A DNA stretch of 64,000 nucleotides from Pseudomonas pharyngis (GCF_021602345.1 NZ_BQID01000001.1:1-64000); one strand, 5' to 3'. Positions 52,003-63,561 are shown, numbered from the stretch's first letter. Translations and numbers: made by a program. The notes: generated by a model not told the origin, from the letters alone.

Positions 52003-53970
52003 ATGGCCGGGCTGATTCCCCAGAGCTTCATTGACGACCTTCTGAACCGCACCGACATCGTCGACGTGGTCAGCTCGCGCGTGCAATTGAAGAAGGCCGG
52101 CAAAAACTACACCGCCTGCTGCCCGTTCCATAAAGAGAAAACCCCGTCGTTCAGCGTCAGCCCCGACAAACAGTTCTATTACTGTTTCGGCTGCGGCGCC
52201 GGCGGCAACGCCCTCGGTTTTCTGATGGATCACGATAACCTGGACTTCCCCCAGGCCGTCGAAGACCTCGCCAAAGCCGCCGGCATGGAAGTCCCACGGG
52301 AAGAAGGCGGTCGCACGAACAAACCGCGCCAGCCGACCGACTCGCCACTTTATCCACTGCTCACCGCCGCCGCCGACTTTTATCGACAGGCGCTCAAGAG
52401 CCATCCGGCACGCAAGGCGGCAGTGGATTACCTCAAGGGGCGCGGCCTGACCGGCGAAATCGCCCGGGACTTCGGCCTCGGATTCGCCCCACCGGGTTGG
52501 GACAACCTGTTCAAACACTTGAGCAGCGACACCTTGCAGCAGAAAGCCATGATCGATGCCGGTCTGCTGATCGAAAACGCCGAAACCGGCAAACGCTACG
52601 ACCGCTTTCGCGATCGCGTGATGTTCCCGATCCGCGACACCCGTGGACGGATCATCGCTTTCGGTGGACGAGTGCTCGGTGACGACAAGCCGAAATACCT
52701 GAACTCGCCGGAAACCCCCGTGTTCCATAAAGGCCAGGAGCTCTACGGCCTCTACGAAGCACGCAAGAACAATCGCAACCTCGACGAAATCATCGTCGTC
52801 GAGGGCTATATGGACGTCATCGCCCTGGCCCAGCAAGGCCTGCGCAATGCCGTCGCGACATTGGGCACCGCCACCAGCGAAGAACACCTCAAGCGCCTGT
52901 TTCGCGTCGTGCCGAACGTACTGTTTTGCTTTGACGGCGACCAGGCTGGCCGCAATGCCGCCTGGCGCGCACTGGAAGCCACACTGCCCTGCCTGCAGGA
53001 CGGGCGCCGTGCACGCTTTCTGTTTCTGCCTGAAGGCGAAGACCCGGATACGTTGATTCGCGCCGAGGGCACTGACGCCTTCCGCGCCCGGATCAATCAG
53101 CACGCACAGCCGCTGGCGGACTACTTCTTCCAGCAACTGACCGAAGAAGCCGACCCGCGCTCGCTGGAGGGCAAGGCCCACATGGCCACGCTCGCAGCAC
53201 CGCTGATCGACAAGGTCCCTGGCGCCAACCTGCGCATCCTGATGCGTCAGCGCTTGAGCGAGATCACCGGCCTGAGCAGTGAAAGCGTCAGCCAACTGGC
53301 CCAGAGCGCGCCGCAGGAAGCACCGCCGGCCTACGACCCGGGCATCGACTATGACGCCATGCCGGACTACAGCGACTACCATCAGCCGCAGGCACAGGAC
53401 ATGTATGTGCCGCAGCAGGAATGGACGCCGAAGAAACCCGGTGCCGGCGGCAAGAAATGGGACAAGAAACCGTGGGACAAGAATGGCAAGCGTGGCGGCG
53501 ATCGCGACCAGCCCCGTGCCCCACGCGTGCCGGCCGCCGTCGAACCACCGACCCTGGCCGCCCTGAGAACCTTGCTGCATCACCCGCAACTGGCGGAGAA
53601 AGTCGAGGACGCCGGGCACTTCGCGGACGAGACCCAGACCAACGCACAACTGCTGGTGGCACTGCTCGAAGCCGTACAGAAGAATCCCAAGCTAAACTCA
53701 TTTCAGTTGATCGCGCGATGGCACGGAACCGAACAGGGCCGCTTGCTAAAGGCGCTGGCGGAAAAGGAATGGCTGATTGACGGAGACAACCTTGAACAAC
53801 AGTTTTTCGACACCATTACTAGCTTGTCAGCCCGCCAACGCGAGCGAAATCTGGAACAACTGCTCAGGAAAGCGCGTCAAAGCGAACTGAGCGCCGAAGA
53901 GAAAAATCAACTGCGCGACCTTTTAAGTCGCAATGTTTCCGCATCAAACCCGACCTCAACTGGCGCGTGA
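52003..53970 (+). CDS. dnaG: DNA primase
   Basis: Makes RNA primers for chromosomal replication. The 655-residue protein has the N-terminal zinc finger (CPFHKEKTPSF...YYCFGCG), the RNA-polymerase core with TOPRIM residues (IVVEGYMDV, CFDGDQAG), a charged Pro/Lys/Gly-rich linker near residues 470-510 that is longer than in E. coli, and a C-terminal DnaB-binding helicase-interaction domain. The ATG at 52003 starts MAGLIPQSFIDDLL, as in the family. Confidence 0.97.
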   Translation: MAGLIPQSFIDDLLNRTDIVDVVSSRVQLKKAGKNYTACCPFHKEKTPSFSVSPDKQFYYCFGCGAGGNALGFLMDHDNLDFPQAVEDLAKAAGMEVPREEGGRTNKPRQPTDSPLYPLLTAAADFYRQALKSHPARKAAVDYLKGRGLTGEIARDFGLGFAPPGWDNLFKHLSSDTLQQKAMIDAGLLIENAETGKRYDRFRDRVMFPIRDTRGRIIAFGGRVLGDDKPKYLNSPETPVFHKGQELYGLYEARKNNRNLDEIIVVEGYMDVIALAQQGLRNAVATLGTATSEEHLKRLFRVVPNVLFCFDGDQAGRNAAWRALEATLPCLQDGRRARFLFLPEGEDPDTLIRAEGTDAFRARINQHAQPLADYFFQQLTEEADPRSLEGKAHMATLAAPLIDKVPGANLRILMRQRLSEITGLSSESVSQLAQSAPQEAPPAYDPGIDYDAMPDYSDYHQPQAQDMYVPQQEWTPKKPGAGGKKWDKKPWDKNGKRGGDRDQPRAPRVPAAVEPPTLAALRTLLHHPQLAEKVEDAGHFADETQTNAQLLVALLEAVQKNPKLNSFQLIARWHGTEQGRLLKALAEKEWLIDGDNLEQQFFDTITSLSARQRERNLEQLLRKARQSELSAEEKNQLRDLLSRNVSASNPTSTGA

Positions 53971-53984
53971 GGTCATAGCTCAGG

Positions 53985-53990
53985 TATAAT
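53985..53990 (+). promoter_or_regulatory. Candidate -10 box of an rpoD promoter
   Basis: A perfect TATAAT lies 48 nt before the rpoD start, in the 67-nt gap after dnaG. No good -35 hexamer is seen 17 nt upstream, so strength is uncertain. Confidence 0.5.
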
Positions 53991-54037
53991 CCTCGGCTTG
54001 TTTTTTGCCCGCCAAGACCTTCAGTGGATAGGGTGTT

Positions 54038-55885
<1,848 letters not shown>

Positions 55886-55891
55886 TACCAG

Positions 55892-55917
55892 AACCCCCGG
55901 CCCAGGCCGGGGGTTTT
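55892..55917 (+). terminator. rpoD terminator
   Basis: CCCCCGGCC-ca-GGCCGGGGG followed by TTTT: a strong GC stem 9 nt after the rpoD stop. Confidence 0.9.
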
Positions 55918-56011
55918 GTTTATATGGCAGATTAAATACTCAGCTCCGCCCTCCCCCGCGCACAGCCCGTCTACACTCGAAACATTCCCCCCGAGCCATA
56001 ACGAGACCGTT

Positions 56012-59000
56012 ATGCCCAGACTGGCGTCCGTGCTTTTTTTGCTGCCACTGATGATCTGGACCGCAACGGCTGACGCGCTGACTCTGAACGATGAAGAACG
56101 TAGCTGGCTGGCGGCTCACCCGGACCTGCGCCTGGGTGTCGATGCATCGTGGCCGCCCTTCGAGTTCCGCGACGACCAGAATCGCTATCAGGGCCTGGCG
56201 GCGGACTATATCGATGTGATTCGCCAACGCCTGGCGATCAAACTCACGCCCATTGAGCCGGTGAGCTGGACCGTAGTGCTCGAACAAGCGAAAAACAGCA
56301 AGATCGACCTGTTGCCGGGCATCATGTCCACCCCGGAACGCCAGAGCTACCTGTCGTTCACCCGCCCTTATCTTGACTTTCCGATCGTCATCCTCGCCCA
56401 CGTCGGCGGCCCGCAACCGCGCAAGCTCGAGGAGCTTTACGGCTTGAAAATCGCCGTAGTGGAAAACTACGCGCCCCACGAACTGCTGCGCACCCATCAT
56501 CCCGACCTGAACCTGGTGGCGATGCCCAATGTCAGCTCTGCGCTGCAGGCCCTGGCCACCGATGAAGTGGACGCCGTGGTCGGCGACCTGGCCTCCAGCG
56601 TCTGGAGCCTGCGCCAGCTCAAACTGGATGGTTTGTATGTCAGCGGCGAAACCCCTTATCGCTACCAACTGGCGATGGGCGTCCCTCGGGACAACAAAAT
56701 GCTGGTGGGGATTCTGGACAAGGTGCTTGCCGATATGTCTCCGGAGGAAATCAGCAGCATTCAGGAACATTGGGTGGGCAACGTCCTCGATCACCGGACA
56801 TTCTGGTCCGATCTGCTGGTTTACGGTGTACCGGGGCTCTCGCTTCTGGTCATCGTGCTGGCGGTGGTGATCCGCATCAACCGCCGCCTGAGTTCGGAAA
56901 TCGCCCGGCGTATCGACCTCGAACAGGAACTGCGCAGTAGCGAATACCACTATCGCGGACTGGTGGAGAGTCTTTCGGCCATCGCCTGGGAAGCGCGGAT
57001 CAGTGACTTCACCTACAGCTATGTTTCGCCCCACGCCGAAGATCTGCTCGGTTATCCGCTGTCTCACTGGCTGATTCCGGGCTTCTGGCGCAACATCATT
57101 CACCCGGCGGATCTGACCCGCGCCCAGAGCTTCTGCGATCACGAAGTCTTGGCTGGACGCGACCACAGCCTCGATTACCGGGTGATCACCGCTGACGGCC
57201 GCTGCCTGTGGGTGCGCGACATCGTCAGCCTGATCGAACACGGCCACGAACCGGTGATGCGCGGTCTGATGATCGACATCAGTGAAACCAAACGCACTGA
57301 AGAGGCGCTGCGCCTGTCGGAACAGAAGTTCGCGTCGGTATTCCAGCAATGCCCGGACATCCTGGTCATTGCACGGCTCTCCGACGGCTGCCTGCTGGAG
57401 GTCAACGAAGCCTTTGAGGAGCAGATCGGGCTCAAGGCCGAAGAAGTCATCGGCCAGACCGCCACCGAACTCAACATCTGGGGCATTCCCGGTGTTGGTC
57501 CCGGCCTGCTTCAGCGACTGCAGGCCGGCAGCATTCGCAACCTGGAGATGCCCTTTCGCCGCAACAATGGTCAGGTGTTCACCGGGCTGATTTCCGCAGA
57601 ACCCTTCGAGCTCGATACCACACCGGCACTGGTCGTGGTGGTGCGCGACATCACCCAGCTCAAGGAAACCCAACAGCAACTGCAAACCTCCGAAGAAAAG
57701 TTCGCCAAGGCTTTCCACGCCTCGCCGGACGGTCTGCTGCTGTCGCGCCAGAGCGATGGCCTGCTGCTGGAGGTCAACGAAGGTTTCAGTCGCATCACCG
57801 GTTTCAACAGCGCCATGTCGGTGGATCGCTCGGCGCTGGACCTGGGCATCTGGGTCAACCTCAACGAACGCAAGCAAATGCTCGATCTGCTGCACCGCGA
57901 CGGGTTCGTTCGCGACTTCAGCTGCCACATCCGCCGCAGCGACGGGCAGATCCGCCTTTGCGAAGTGTCCAGCCGTCCATTGCCGATCGGCGACGAAGAC
58001 TGCATGCTGACCATCGCCCGGGACATCACCGAACGCCACTTGATGCAGGAAAAACTGCAGCAGGCTGCGACCGTGTTCGAGAGCACTGCCGAAGGCGTGC
58101 TGATCACCGACACCCAGCAACATATCAGTGCCGTGAACCGCGCCTTCACCGAAATCACCGGCTACAGCGAAAGCGAAGCACTGGGTCACACTCCGCGCCT
58201 GCTGGCCTCCGGCCTGCACGACAGCGCGTTTTACGCGGCGATGTGGCATCAATTGACCGACGAAGGTCACTGGCAGGGCGAGATCTCCAACCGGCGTAAA
58301 AATGGCGAGCTGTACCCGAGCTGGCTGACTATCAGCGCCGTGCGCAACCGCGACAAGTTCATCACCCACTTCGTCGCGGTGTTCGCCGATATCTCCAGCC
58401 TGAAGCACGCCCAGGCCAAACTCGACTACCAGGCCCATCACGACCCGCTCACAGGCCTGCCAAACCGCACGCTGTTCGAAAGCCGCCTGTTGATGGCACT
58501 CAACAGTCAGCAGGAAAACGGCGGCCAGGGCGCGGTGTTGTTCCTCGACCTCGACCGTTTCAAACACATCAACGACAGCCTCGGTCACCCGGTCGGCGAT
58601 TTGCTGCTCAAGGGCATCGCCGTACGCCTCAAGGAGCAACTGCGAGACATCGACACCGTCGCGCGGCTGGGGGGCGACGAATTCATCATTCTGCTGCCCG
58701 GCCTGCAGCAACCCGGCGATGCCGACAACATCGCCACCAAACTTCTGAACTGCTTTGGCGCGCCGTTCCAGGCCGGCGAGCATGAGTTCTTCATCAGCGC
58801 CAGCATCGGCACCAGCCTTTACCCGCGCGACGGCTGCGATGTCGCGACCCTGATCAAGAACGCAGACGCGGCGATGTACCGCTCCAAGGCCAAGGGCCGC
58901 AACCGGGTCGAAAGCTACACCCGCGACCTCACCGCCCAGGCCAGCGAACGCGTAGCACTGGAACACGAACTTCGCCGGGCCATCGAGCGCGAGGAGTTGT

Positions 59001-59758
59001 ACCTTTATTACCAGCCGAAAATCAGCCTCGACGATCACAATCTGGTCGGCGCCGAAGCCCTGATCCGCTGGCGCCACCCGAACTTCGGCGAAGTGCCGCC
59101 AGAGCATTTCATTCCGCTGGCAGAAGAGAACGGCATGATTCTGCAAATCGGCGACTGGGTGCTGGAAACCGCCTGCCGGCAAATGTTCGAGTGGGGCCAG
59201 ATCTATGAATCCCTCGGCCCGCTGTCGGTGAACCTCGCCGGCGCACAACTGCGCCAACCGAACCTGCTGGGACGCATCGAGCAACTGCTCAAGGACAACC
59301 GCCTGCAACCGGAATTACTGCAACTGGAAATTACCGAAAACTTCATCATGAGCCAGGCTGAAGAGGCGCTGGCAGTGCTGCACCAGCTCAAACACCTTGG
59401 CGTGCAACTGGCCATCGACGACTTCGGCACCGGTTATTCCTCGCTGAGTTACCTCAAACGCCTGCCACTGGACATCCTCAAGATCGACCAGTCTTTCGTG
59501 CGCGGCCTGCCCGATGACCCGCACGACGCGGCGATTGTCCGCGCCATCATCGCCCTGGGCCGCAGCATGCAATTCACCGTGATCGCCGAAGGCGTGGAAA
59601 CCCAGGCCCAACAACAGTTCCTCGCCACCGAAGGCTGCGAACAGATCCAGGGCTACATCGTCAGCCTGCCGCTGCCACCAGAAGAGTTCGCCGCGACGTT
59701 TCTTCGTATAGCCGTATCAGATTTTTCGGATAGCACAGCCGAGAAACCGTCGCTATAA
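56012..59758 (+). CDS. SBP-PAS-GGDEF-EAL cyclic-di-GMP protein
   Basis: Large membrane sensor of 1248 residues. Order: signal (SVLFLLPLMIWTATADA), periplasmic SBP_bac_3-like domain to about residue 250 (RSWLAAHPDLRLGVDASWPPFEF), a transmembrane segment near 275-295, four PAS/PAC modules to about 810, a GGDEF domain with intact RLGGDEF near residue 885 and an I-site RDID five residues before it, and an EAL domain with AEALIRW and DDFGTGYSSL. Both active-site sets look intact, so it could make or break c-di-GMP; net direction is unknown. It shares the SBP-like sensor type with the kinase at 28.3-30.7 kb. The ATG at 56012 is chosen over earlier starts that read into non-family sequence. Confidence 0.92.
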   Translation: MPRLASVLFLLPLMIWTATADALTLNDEERSWLAAHPDLRLGVDASWPPFEFRDDQNRYQGLAADYIDVIRQRLAIKLTPIEPVSWTVVLEQAKNSKIDLLPGIMSTPERQSYLSFTRPYLDFPIVILAHVGGPQPRKLEELYGLKIAVVENYAPHELLRTHHPDLNLVAMPNVSSALQALATDEVDAVVGDLASSVWSLRQLKLDGLYVSGETPYRYQLAMGVPRDNKMLVGILDKVLADMSPEEISSIQEHWVGNVLDHRTFWSDLLVYGVPGLSLLVIVLAVVIRINRRLSSEIARRIDLEQELRSSEYHYRGLVESLSAIAWEARISDFTYSYVSPHAEDLLGYPLSHWLIPGFWRNIIHPADLTRAQSFCDHEVLAGRDHSLDYRVITADGRCLWVRDIVSLIEHGHEPVMRGLMIDISETKRTEEALRLSEQKFASVFQQCPDILVIARLSDGCLLEVNEAFEEQIGLKAEEVIGQTATELNIWGIPGVGPGLLQRLQAGSIRNLEMPFRRNNGQVFTGLISAEPFELDTTPALVVVVRDITQLKETQQQLQTSEEKFAKAFHASPDGLLLSRQSDGLLLEVNEGFSRITGFNSAMSVDRSALDLGIWVNLNERKQMLDLLHRDGFVRDFSCHIRRSDGQIRLCEVSSRPLPIGDEDCMLTIARDITERHLMQEKLQQAATVFESTAEGVLITDTQQHISAVNRAFTEITGYSESEALGHTPRLLASGLHDSAFYAAMWHQLTDEGHWQGEISNRRKNGELYPSWLTISAVRNRDKFITHFVAVFADISSLKHAQAKLDYQAHHDPLTGLPNRTLFESRLLMALNSQQENGGQGAVLFLDLDRFKHINDSLGHPVGDLLLKGIAVRLKEQLRDIDTVARLGGDEFIILLPGLQQPGDADNIATKLLNCFGAPFQAGEHEFFISASIGTSLYPRDGCDVATLIKNADAAMYRSKAKGRNRVESYTRDLTAQASERVALEHELRRAIEREELYLYYQPKISLDDHNLVGAEALIRWRHPNFGEVPPEHFIPLAEENGMILQIGDWVLETACRQMFEWGQIYESLGPLSVNLAGAQLRQPNLLGRIEQLLKDNRLQPELLQLEITENFIMSQAEEALAVLHQLKHLGVQLAIDDFGTGYSSLSYLKRLPLDILKIDQSFVRGLPDDPHDAAIVRAIIALGRSMQFTVIAEGVETQAQQQFLATEGCEQIQGYIVSLPLPPEEFAATFLRIAVSDFSDSTAEKPSL

Positions 59759-59759
59759 T
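59754..59759 (+). promoter_or_regulatory. Candidate tRNA promoter -10 box overlapping the upstream stop codon
   Basis: A perfect TATAAT includes the TAA stop of the upstream gene and is followed by a GC-rich discriminator (CCGCGGCC), typical of stringently controlled stable-RNA promoters. The -35 region is not convincing. Confidence 0.5.
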
Positions 59760-59773
59760 CCGCGGCCTACTGA

Positions 59774-59850
59774 GGGCCTATAGCTCAGTTGGTTAGAGCA
59801 GAGGACTCATAATCCTTTGGTCCACGGTTCAAGTCCGTGTGGGCCCACCA
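59774..59850 (+). tRNA. tRNA-Ile (CAU anticodon, lysidine-type)
   Basis: A 77-nt cloverleaf with acceptor GGGCCTA/TGGGCCC, D-arm AGCTCAGTTGGTTAGAGC, anticodon arm GAGGACTCATAATCCTT with CAT, T-arm GGTTCAAGTCC, and encoded CCA. The anticodon alone fits Met or Ile2; the TTGGTC variable region and GGTTCAAGTCC T-arm resemble E. coli tRNA-Ile2, whose C34 is modified to lysidine to read AUA. Some annotations call this locus tRNA-Met. Confidence 0.92.
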
Positions 59851-59856
59851 AACATG

Positions 59857-59884
59857 AAAAAGCCGCGCATTCGCGCGGCTTTTT
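59857..59884 (+). terminator. tRNA terminator
   Basis: AAAAAGCCGCGC-attc-GCGCGGCTTTTT: perfect stem 6 nt after the tRNA CCA. Confidence 0.93.
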
Positions 59885-60062
59885 CGTTTCTGCCATTCCG
59901 GCCCGGGGGCAGTCGTTCCATCTCCCTCAAAACATGCGACTTCCGAAAGCGTGAACAAGGCTTGCCTCGTGCCTGTTTAAATCGACAACTAACCATTTCG
60001 TTACACTTTTGTCCTGGCACCCAAAGCCGAGGCACATCTGATGATTCGAAAAAGGAATTTTT

Positions 60063-61151
60063 ATGGTTGATGTCACTCGCCGCTCGCTCATGGGAATCGC
60101 CGCAGCACTCCCCCTGCTCGCGCAGTCATCCTGGGGACAGGCGCAACGTCAGGATGTACCGGCACCGGTACCCGGCGATGAGGTACTGATCAATTTCAAC
60201 GAGAGCCCCTGGGGACCGGCACTCACCGCCCGACAGGCGATGCAGGAAGGCATTGCACTGTGCGGGCGTTATCCCTACAAGATCCAGTACCGACTCAACG
60301 CTCTATTTGCCCGCCAACAAGGCATACCGGAGGAGTATGTTCAGACCTTCTGCGGCTCCAAAATGGCCTTGCAGCATGCGGTTCACGCCTTCACTCGACG
60401 GGGCAGTCTGGTCGTCGCGTCGCCCTCTTATGAAGACCCTGTCGAGGCGGCGCGTGGCAGCCAGGTCGCGGTCCACGAAATAGCGCTGAATCCTGATCAC
60501 GCCCATGATCTGCCACGCATGCTGGCAGCCGATCCGCAGGCGGGGCTGATCTACGTCTGCAATCCGAATAATCCGACCGGTACGGTGACGCCCCACGCAG
60601 ATATCCTGCTCGCGCTGGCGAACAAGCCAAAGGGAACGATTCTGTTGGTGGACGAGGCCTATATCGACTTCTCGAATGCGCCAACCTGCATCCCGTTGGT
60701 CAAGGACCATCCCGAACTGATGGTGCTGCGAACCTTCTCGAAAATCTATGGCATGGCGGGCGCTCGCCTGGGTATCGCGATAGCCAACCCGGCCCTGCTG
60801 GAGCAACTGGAGGTGTTCGGCAACTATAACGTGCCGGCGGCTCCGTCGCTTTTGGGCGGCATAGCCAGTCTCGAGGACACGCAGTTGCTGCCACAACGCA
60901 AGCACACCAACACGAAGCTGCGTGACGAGACGATCAGCTGGCTGGCCGCTCGTGGTTTTCGCTGCACGGTGTCGCAGGCCAACTGCTTCATGGTCGACGT
61001 GAAACGTCCTGCCACGGAAGTGGTGCAGGCGTTGGCCGATCGCCGGGTAAAGGTCGGCCGCGTATGGAAAGAGTGGCCGACCTGGATTCGGGTCAGCGTT
61101 GGCACGGAAGACGACATGCGACGGTTTCGCGAGGCATTTGCCAGCGTCTGA
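60063..61151 (+). CDS. Class I/II PLP aminotransferase with Tat-type signal peptide
   Basis: The 362-residue protein looks like a histidinol-phosphate-aminotransferase relative: INFNESPWGPA, CNPNNPTGTV, VDEAYIDFSN, and the PLP-binding lysine in TFSKIYGMAGARLGI. Unusually it opens with TRRSLMGIAAALPLLAQSSWGQA, a twin-arginine-like (RRSLM) export signal with hydrophobic core, so it is probably periplasmic. P. fluorescens has a known Tat-exported transaminase, PtaA, that modifies the pyoverdine side chain; this protein is a candidate for that or a sister enzyme, which is inference. It lies between the tRNA and an Lrp-type regulator. Confidence 0.82.
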   Translation: MVDVTRRSLMGIAAALPLLAQSSWGQAQRQDVPAPVPGDEVLINFNESPWGPALTARQAMQEGIALCGRYPYKIQYRLNALFARQQGIPEEYVQTFCGSKMALQHAVHAFTRRGSLVVASPSYEDPVEAARGSQVAVHEIALNPDHAHDLPRMLAADPQAGLIYVCNPNNPTGTVTPHADILLALANKPKGTILLVDEAYIDFSNAPTCIPLVKDHPELMVLRTFSKIYGMAGARLGIAIANPALLEQLEVFGNYNVPAAPSLLGGIASLEDTQLLPQRKHTNTKLRDETISWLAARGFRCTVSQANCFMVDVKRPATEVVQALADRRVKVGRVWKEWPTWIRVSVGTEDDMRRFREAFASV

Positions 61152-61258
61152 TATCAAGACAGTCCCTATGGAAAACCGCGCGAGTGTCGCCCACAAGCTT
61201 ACCGCCGGCCGAGCCTGTAACATGCGCAGCCAAAGATCCGCGCCCATGGAGACGCCCC

Positions 61259-61720
61259 TTGTCCGACATCCGCCCACCCGTGCTCGATGAAATCGACCGC
61301 CAGCTGATCGCTGCCCTGCAAATCAACGCCCGTGAAAGCGTGGCGATGCTGGCCCGGCAATTGGGGATCGCCCGCACCACCGTGACTTCACGATTGGCGC
61401 GACTGGAAAAGGCCAAGGTCATCACCGGGTATGGTGTGCGTCTGGGACAGCGCGTGGTGGACGGTGGCTTGCAGGCCTACGTCGGGATCAAGGTGCAGCC
61501 ACGCTCCGGCAAAGAGGTGCTGCGCCGGTTGAGCGCGATGGCCCAGGTGCAGCAATTGTGCGCGGTGAGTGGTGAATTTGATTACGTAGCCTGGCTGCGG
61601 ACCGATTCACCGGAACAACTCGATCAGCTTCTGGATCAGATCGGCAGCGTAGACGGCGTGGAGAAGACCACGACGTCGATCATCCTCAGCAGCAAGATTG
61701 ATCGCGGGCATCCAGTTTGA
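61259..61720 (+). CDS. Lrp/AsnC-family transcriptional regulator
   Basis: The 153-residue protein has an N-terminal HTH (DEIDRQLIAALQINARESVAMLARQLGIARTTVTSRL pattern) and a C-terminal RAM/AsnC ligand domain (GGLQAYVGIKVQPRSGKEVL). I take the TTG at 61259 as the start because GGAGA lies 6 nt upstream; the frame is open far upstream inside the aminotransferase. It is 146 nt before davB and, by analogy with P. putida, the likely regulator of lysine degradation. Confidence 0.88.
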   Translation: MSDIRPPVLDEIDRQLIAALQINARESVAMLARQLGIARTTVTSRLARLEKAKVITGYGVRLGQRVVDGGLQAYVGIKVQPRSGKEVLRRLSAMAQVQQLCAVSGEFDYVAWLRTDSPEQLDQLLDQIGSVDGVEKTTTSIILSSKIDRGHPV

Positions 61721-61866
61721 TCACTACTTTCGTCATATTGCAGCACTAACGCTCAAAACGACGACACATTGCGTCTTATTAACGTGTTCTACGCTCCCTA
61801 GAATGGCTGGCATCTTTTCCTATACTCAGACGCGCATCCAGCGTCGGGTCGCCAGCAAGGTCAGCC

Positions 61867-63549
61867 ATGAACAAGAACAATCGCCATCCTGCAGACGGTA
61901 AGAAACCCGTCACCATTTTTGGCCCGGACTTTCCTTTCGCCTTCGACGACTGGATCGAACACCCGGCCGGTTTGGGCAGCATTCCCGAGCATAACCACGG
62001 GGCCGAAGTGGCCATCGTCGGTGCCGGCATCGCCGGTCTGGTGGCGGCTTATGAGCTGATGAAACTCGGCTTGAAACCCGTCGTGTATGAGGCCTCGAAG
62101 CTTGGCGGTCGTCTGCGTTCGCAAGCGTTCAACGGTACCGACGGCATCGTCGCCGAGCTCGGCGGCATGCGCTTCCCGGTGTCCTCCACCGCGTTCTATC
62201 ACTACGTCGACAAACTCGGCCTCGAGACCAAGCCCTTCCCCAACCCGCTGACGCCGGCCTCCGGCAGCACCGTGATCGACCTGGAAGGCAAAACCCATTA
62301 CGCACAGAGCCTGAAGGATCTTCCTGCGCTGTTCCAGGAAGTGGCTGACGCTTGGGCCGATGCTCTGGAGGCCGGCTCACAGTTCGCCGATATCCAGCAG
62401 GCGATCCGCGACCGTGATGTGCCACGCCTCAAGGAACTGTGGAACACCCTCGTACCGCTGTGGGACGACCGCACGTTCTACGATTTCGTTGCCACATCGA
62501 AAGCCTTCGCCAAACTGTCGTTCCATCACCGTGAAGTGTTCGGTCAGGTCGGTTTCGGTACCGGCGGCTGGGACTCGGACTTCCCCAACTCGATGCTGGA
62601 AATCTTCCGTGTGGTGATGACCAACTGCGACGATCACCAGCATCTGGTGGTCGGCGGTGTGGAACAAGTGCCGCAAGGCATCTGGCGTCATGCGCCGGAA
62701 CGCTGCGTACACTGGCCGCAAGGCACCAGCCTGAAATCGCTGCACCACGGCGCCCCGCGCTCCGGGGTGAAGAAAATCGCCCACGCGCCTGACGGACGCT
62801 TCGCAGTCACCGACAACAACGGCGACACCCGCGAATACGCGGCCGTACTGACCACCTGCCAGAGCTGGCTGCTGACCACCCAGATCGAATGCGATGAAAG
62901 CCTGTTCTCGCAAAAGATGTGGATGGCACTGGACCGCACGCGCTACATGCAATCGTCGAAGACCTTCGTGATGGTCGACCGCCCGTTCTGGAAGGACAAG
63001 GACCCGGAAACCGGCCGCGACCTGATGAGCATGACCCTCACTGATCGCCTGACCCGTGGCACTTACCTGTTCGACAACGGCGACGACAAGCCGGGCGTGA
63101 TCTGCCTGTCGTACTCGTGGATGAGCGATGCGCTCAAGATGCTCCCGCACCCGGTGGAAAAACGCGTGAAACTGGCGCTGGATGCGCTGAAGAAGATCTA
63201 CCCGAAGGTCGACATCGCCGCGCGGATCATCGGCGATCCGATCACCGTGTCCTGGGAAGCCGACCCGCACTTCCTCGGCGCGTTCAAGGGCGCCCTGCCC
63301 GGTCACTATCGCTACAACCAGCGCATGTACGCGCACTTCATGCAGGACGACATGCCGCCGGAGCAGCGCGGGATTTTCATCGCCGGTGACGACGTGTCGT
63401 GGACGCCGGCCTGGGTTGAAGGCGCGGTGCAAACGTCGCTCAACGCGGTGTGGGGAATCATGAAGCACTTCGGCGGGTCCACACATAAAGAGAACCCCGG
63501 CCCGGGCGATGTGTTCAAAGACATCGGCCCGATCGCCCTGCCCGAGTAA
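61867..63549 (+). CDS. davB: Lysine 2-monooxygenase
   Basis: FAD-dependent enzyme turning L-lysine into 5-aminovaleramide. The 560-residue flavin amine-oxidase-family protein has the Rossmann motif VAIVGAGIAGLVAAYELMKLG, an ELGGMRFP FAD-contact segment and the C-terminal FAD-binding IFIAGDDVSWTPAWVEGAVQTSL-like end. Length and context next to an amidase match P. putida DavB near rpoD. It is 12 nt before davA, with an AGAGGAA ribosome site for the latter. Confidence 0.9.
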   Translation: MNKNNRHPADGKKPVTIFGPDFPFAFDDWIEHPAGLGSIPEHNHGAEVAIVGAGIAGLVAAYELMKLGLKPVVYEASKLGGRLRSQAFNGTDGIVAELGGMRFPVSSTAFYHYVDKLGLETKPFPNPLTPASGSTVIDLEGKTHYAQSLKDLPALFQEVADAWADALEAGSQFADIQQAIRDRDVPRLKELWNTLVPLWDDRTFYDFVATSKAFAKLSFHHREVFGQVGFGTGGWDSDFPNSMLEIFRVVMTNCDDHQHLVVGGVEQVPQGIWRHAPERCVHWPQGTSLKSLHHGAPRSGVKKIAHAPDGRFAVTDNNGDTREYAAVLTTCQSWLLTTQIECDESLFSQKMWMALDRTRYMQSSKTFVMVDRPFWKDKDPETGRDLMSMTLTDRLTRGTYLFDNGDDKPGVICLSYSWMSDALKMLPHPVEKRVKLALDALKKIYPKVDIAARIIGDPITVSWEADPHFLGAFKGALPGHYRYNQRMYAHFMQDDMPPEQRGIFIAGDDVSWTPAWVEGAVQTSLNAVWGIMKHFGGSTHKENPGPGDVFKDIGPIALPE

Positions 63550-63561
63550 GAGGAATCCCCG

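Noticed and set aside
55940-59308. A 1122-codon open frame antisense to the GGDEF-EAL gene, and similar very long antisense frames at 1417-3636, 34519-37317, 14120-15955 and 23264-26296
   Set aside because: They lie opposite clearly recognised genes, show no family motifs, and are expected from GC-rich codon usage; the sense proteins carry full domain signatures.
59774-60062. tRNA as attachment site of an integrated element
   Set aside because: No repeat of the tRNA 3' end, no integrase, and the following genes belong to the usual chromosomal context.
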